6,464 nt of DNA from Bifidobacteriaceae bacterium (GTDB lineage: Bacteria > Actinomycetota > Actinomycetes > Actinomycetales > WQXJ01), in assembly GCA_031268115.1 (NCBI GenBank), contig JAIRXV010000357.1, positions 1-6,464 of the forward strand. The letters are read 5' to 3'. Below are positions 6,222 to 6,464 of the stretch, piece after piece. Every line of letters starts with the position of its first letter. The stretch's first letter is position 1. A model generated the notes under the pieces. It did not search any database. It had not been told where the DNA came from and worked only from the letters and a program-made list of their open reading frames with translations. A program made the position numbers and the translations under genes.

Positions 6222-6275
6222 CAACTGGTCAGCGCGGTCTGCGCCGATCCAGTTGGCGCAGTCGTCGGCCGCGTT
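6222..6275 (+). other. Candidate structured RNA element (hairpin or pseudoknot)
   Basis: Three complementary pairs interlock. CTGCGCC (6239-6245) pairs with GGCGCAG (6255-6261) around a nine-base loop. AGCGCGG (6231-6237) pairs with CCGCGTT (6269-6275) outside it, with one G-U pair. CAACTGG (6222-6228) is a perfect complement of CCAGTTG (6249-6255), which lies in the inner loop, so it can form an H-type pseudoknot or an alternative fold. Every arm is seven bases. No known riboswitch or leader family is recognised. Confidence 0.35.
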
Positions 6276-6423
6276 GTCAGCGGCCTCCTAATGAGGCTTC
6301 GCCTCGGACCGCCGGGGGTGCCTGCGTGTTCACCACTGTCGTTGTCTCTGGTTTTGAGGTGGCCCTCATGTGGTGCCCGGCGGTCTGTGCGACCGGCCGC
6401 CGCCGTTCGTTGCGCTGAGGTGC

Positions 6424-6443
6424 CGGCCGTCCTAGGTCGGCCG
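6424..6443. repeat. 20-bp near-perfect palindrome
   Basis: CGGCCG, T, CCTAGG, T, CGGCCG is symmetric apart from the two T positions. It lies inside a wider seven-base inverted repeat, GACCGGC (6391-6397) and GCCGGTC (6458-6464). It could be an operator for a dimeric regulator near the promoter of a gene beyond the window edge. No known consensus is matched. Confidence 0.35.
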
Positions 6444-6464
6444 CGCCACTCTGGGTAGCCGGTC

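Larger units (their letters stand above)
6179..6464. other. Region after xerC with no convincing gene
   Basis: No reading frame here resembles a known protein on either strand. The plus-strand frame from ATG 6204 to 6458 has no ribosome site, mixed third-position composition and an unremarkable Ala/Val/Arg-rich product. Two minus-strand frames open from the right edge but have no family signature. The stretch is rich in inverted repeats, including small hairpins at 6293-6305 (GAGGC/GCCTC) and 6355-6368 (TGAGG/CCTCA). In many actinobacteria rpsB or an M23 peptidase gene follows xerC, so this may be the leader of the next gene. Confidence 0.5.

Noticed and set aside
6204..6458. 84-codon plus-strand frame after xerC
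   Set aside because: No ribosome site or -10 box before the ATG, mixed third-position composition, no recognisable motif, and it runs through palindromes and hairpins.
1..6464. CRISPR arrays, tRNA or rRNA genes, insertion sequences
   Set aside because: No regularly spaced repeats, tRNA-like cloverleaf, rRNA core sequence, transposase motif or terminal inverted repeat was found by reading both strands.

Overview
The window looks like a chromosomal piece of a GC-rich actinobacterium (Actinomycetota). The evidence is the codon bias, the branching enzyme of actinobacterial type (728 residues, DWVPAHF in region I), a XerC-like recombinase, and several start codons that lack a Shine-Dalgarno sequence and instead sit 6 nt behind a TANNNT-like -10 element, as in actinobacterial leaderless genes. 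No genus can be named from the sequence alone.

Layout: (1) 1-136, window edge with no assignable gene, but a strong AGGAGG at 104-109 and a possible six-codon leader ORF. (2) 137-841 (+), an ImmA/IrrE-type zinc metallopeptidase (HEAAH). (3) 883-1530 (+), an unrecognised protein with a long low-complexity N-terminus and a C-terminal two-helix membrane hairpin, probably in the same transcription unit. (4) 1531-1656, convergent gap with weak hairpins. (5) 2844-1657 (-), a four-helix membrane protein carrying two DUF3592-like extracytoplasmic repeats, each with a Cys pair at identical spacing. (6) 2845-2941, a 97-nt divergent promoter region. (7) 2942-5128 (+), glgB, a complete glycogen branching enzyme. 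(8) 5129-5242, a GC-rich gap with hairpins and a 10-bp direct repeat. (9) 5243-6178 (+), a complete XerC-type tyrosine recombinase. (10) 6179-6464, no convincing gene but many inverted repeats, including a possible H-type pseudoknot.

The housekeeping genes are glgB (alpha-1,6 branching of glycogen or GlgE-type glucan) and xerC (chromosome dimer resolution). They do not form a pathway together. The accessory part is 137-1530. By analogy with ImmA/IrrE proteins, the peptidase may be a stress- or invader-responsive regulatory protease, and the downstream membrane protein could be its partner or effector. That link is inference from adjacency only. Base composition varies: a hand count gives 29/60 G+C at 1381-1440 (inside the two-helix protein) and 47/60 at 5461-5520 (inside xerC). 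This agrees with a less conserved accessory segment, although membrane codons alone lower GC.

The observations most worth following are the peptidase plus two-helix membrane protein pair, the duplicated Cys-pair DUF3592 protein, the matching leaderless promoters that fire in opposite directions between it and glgB, and the structured non-coding tract after xerC.
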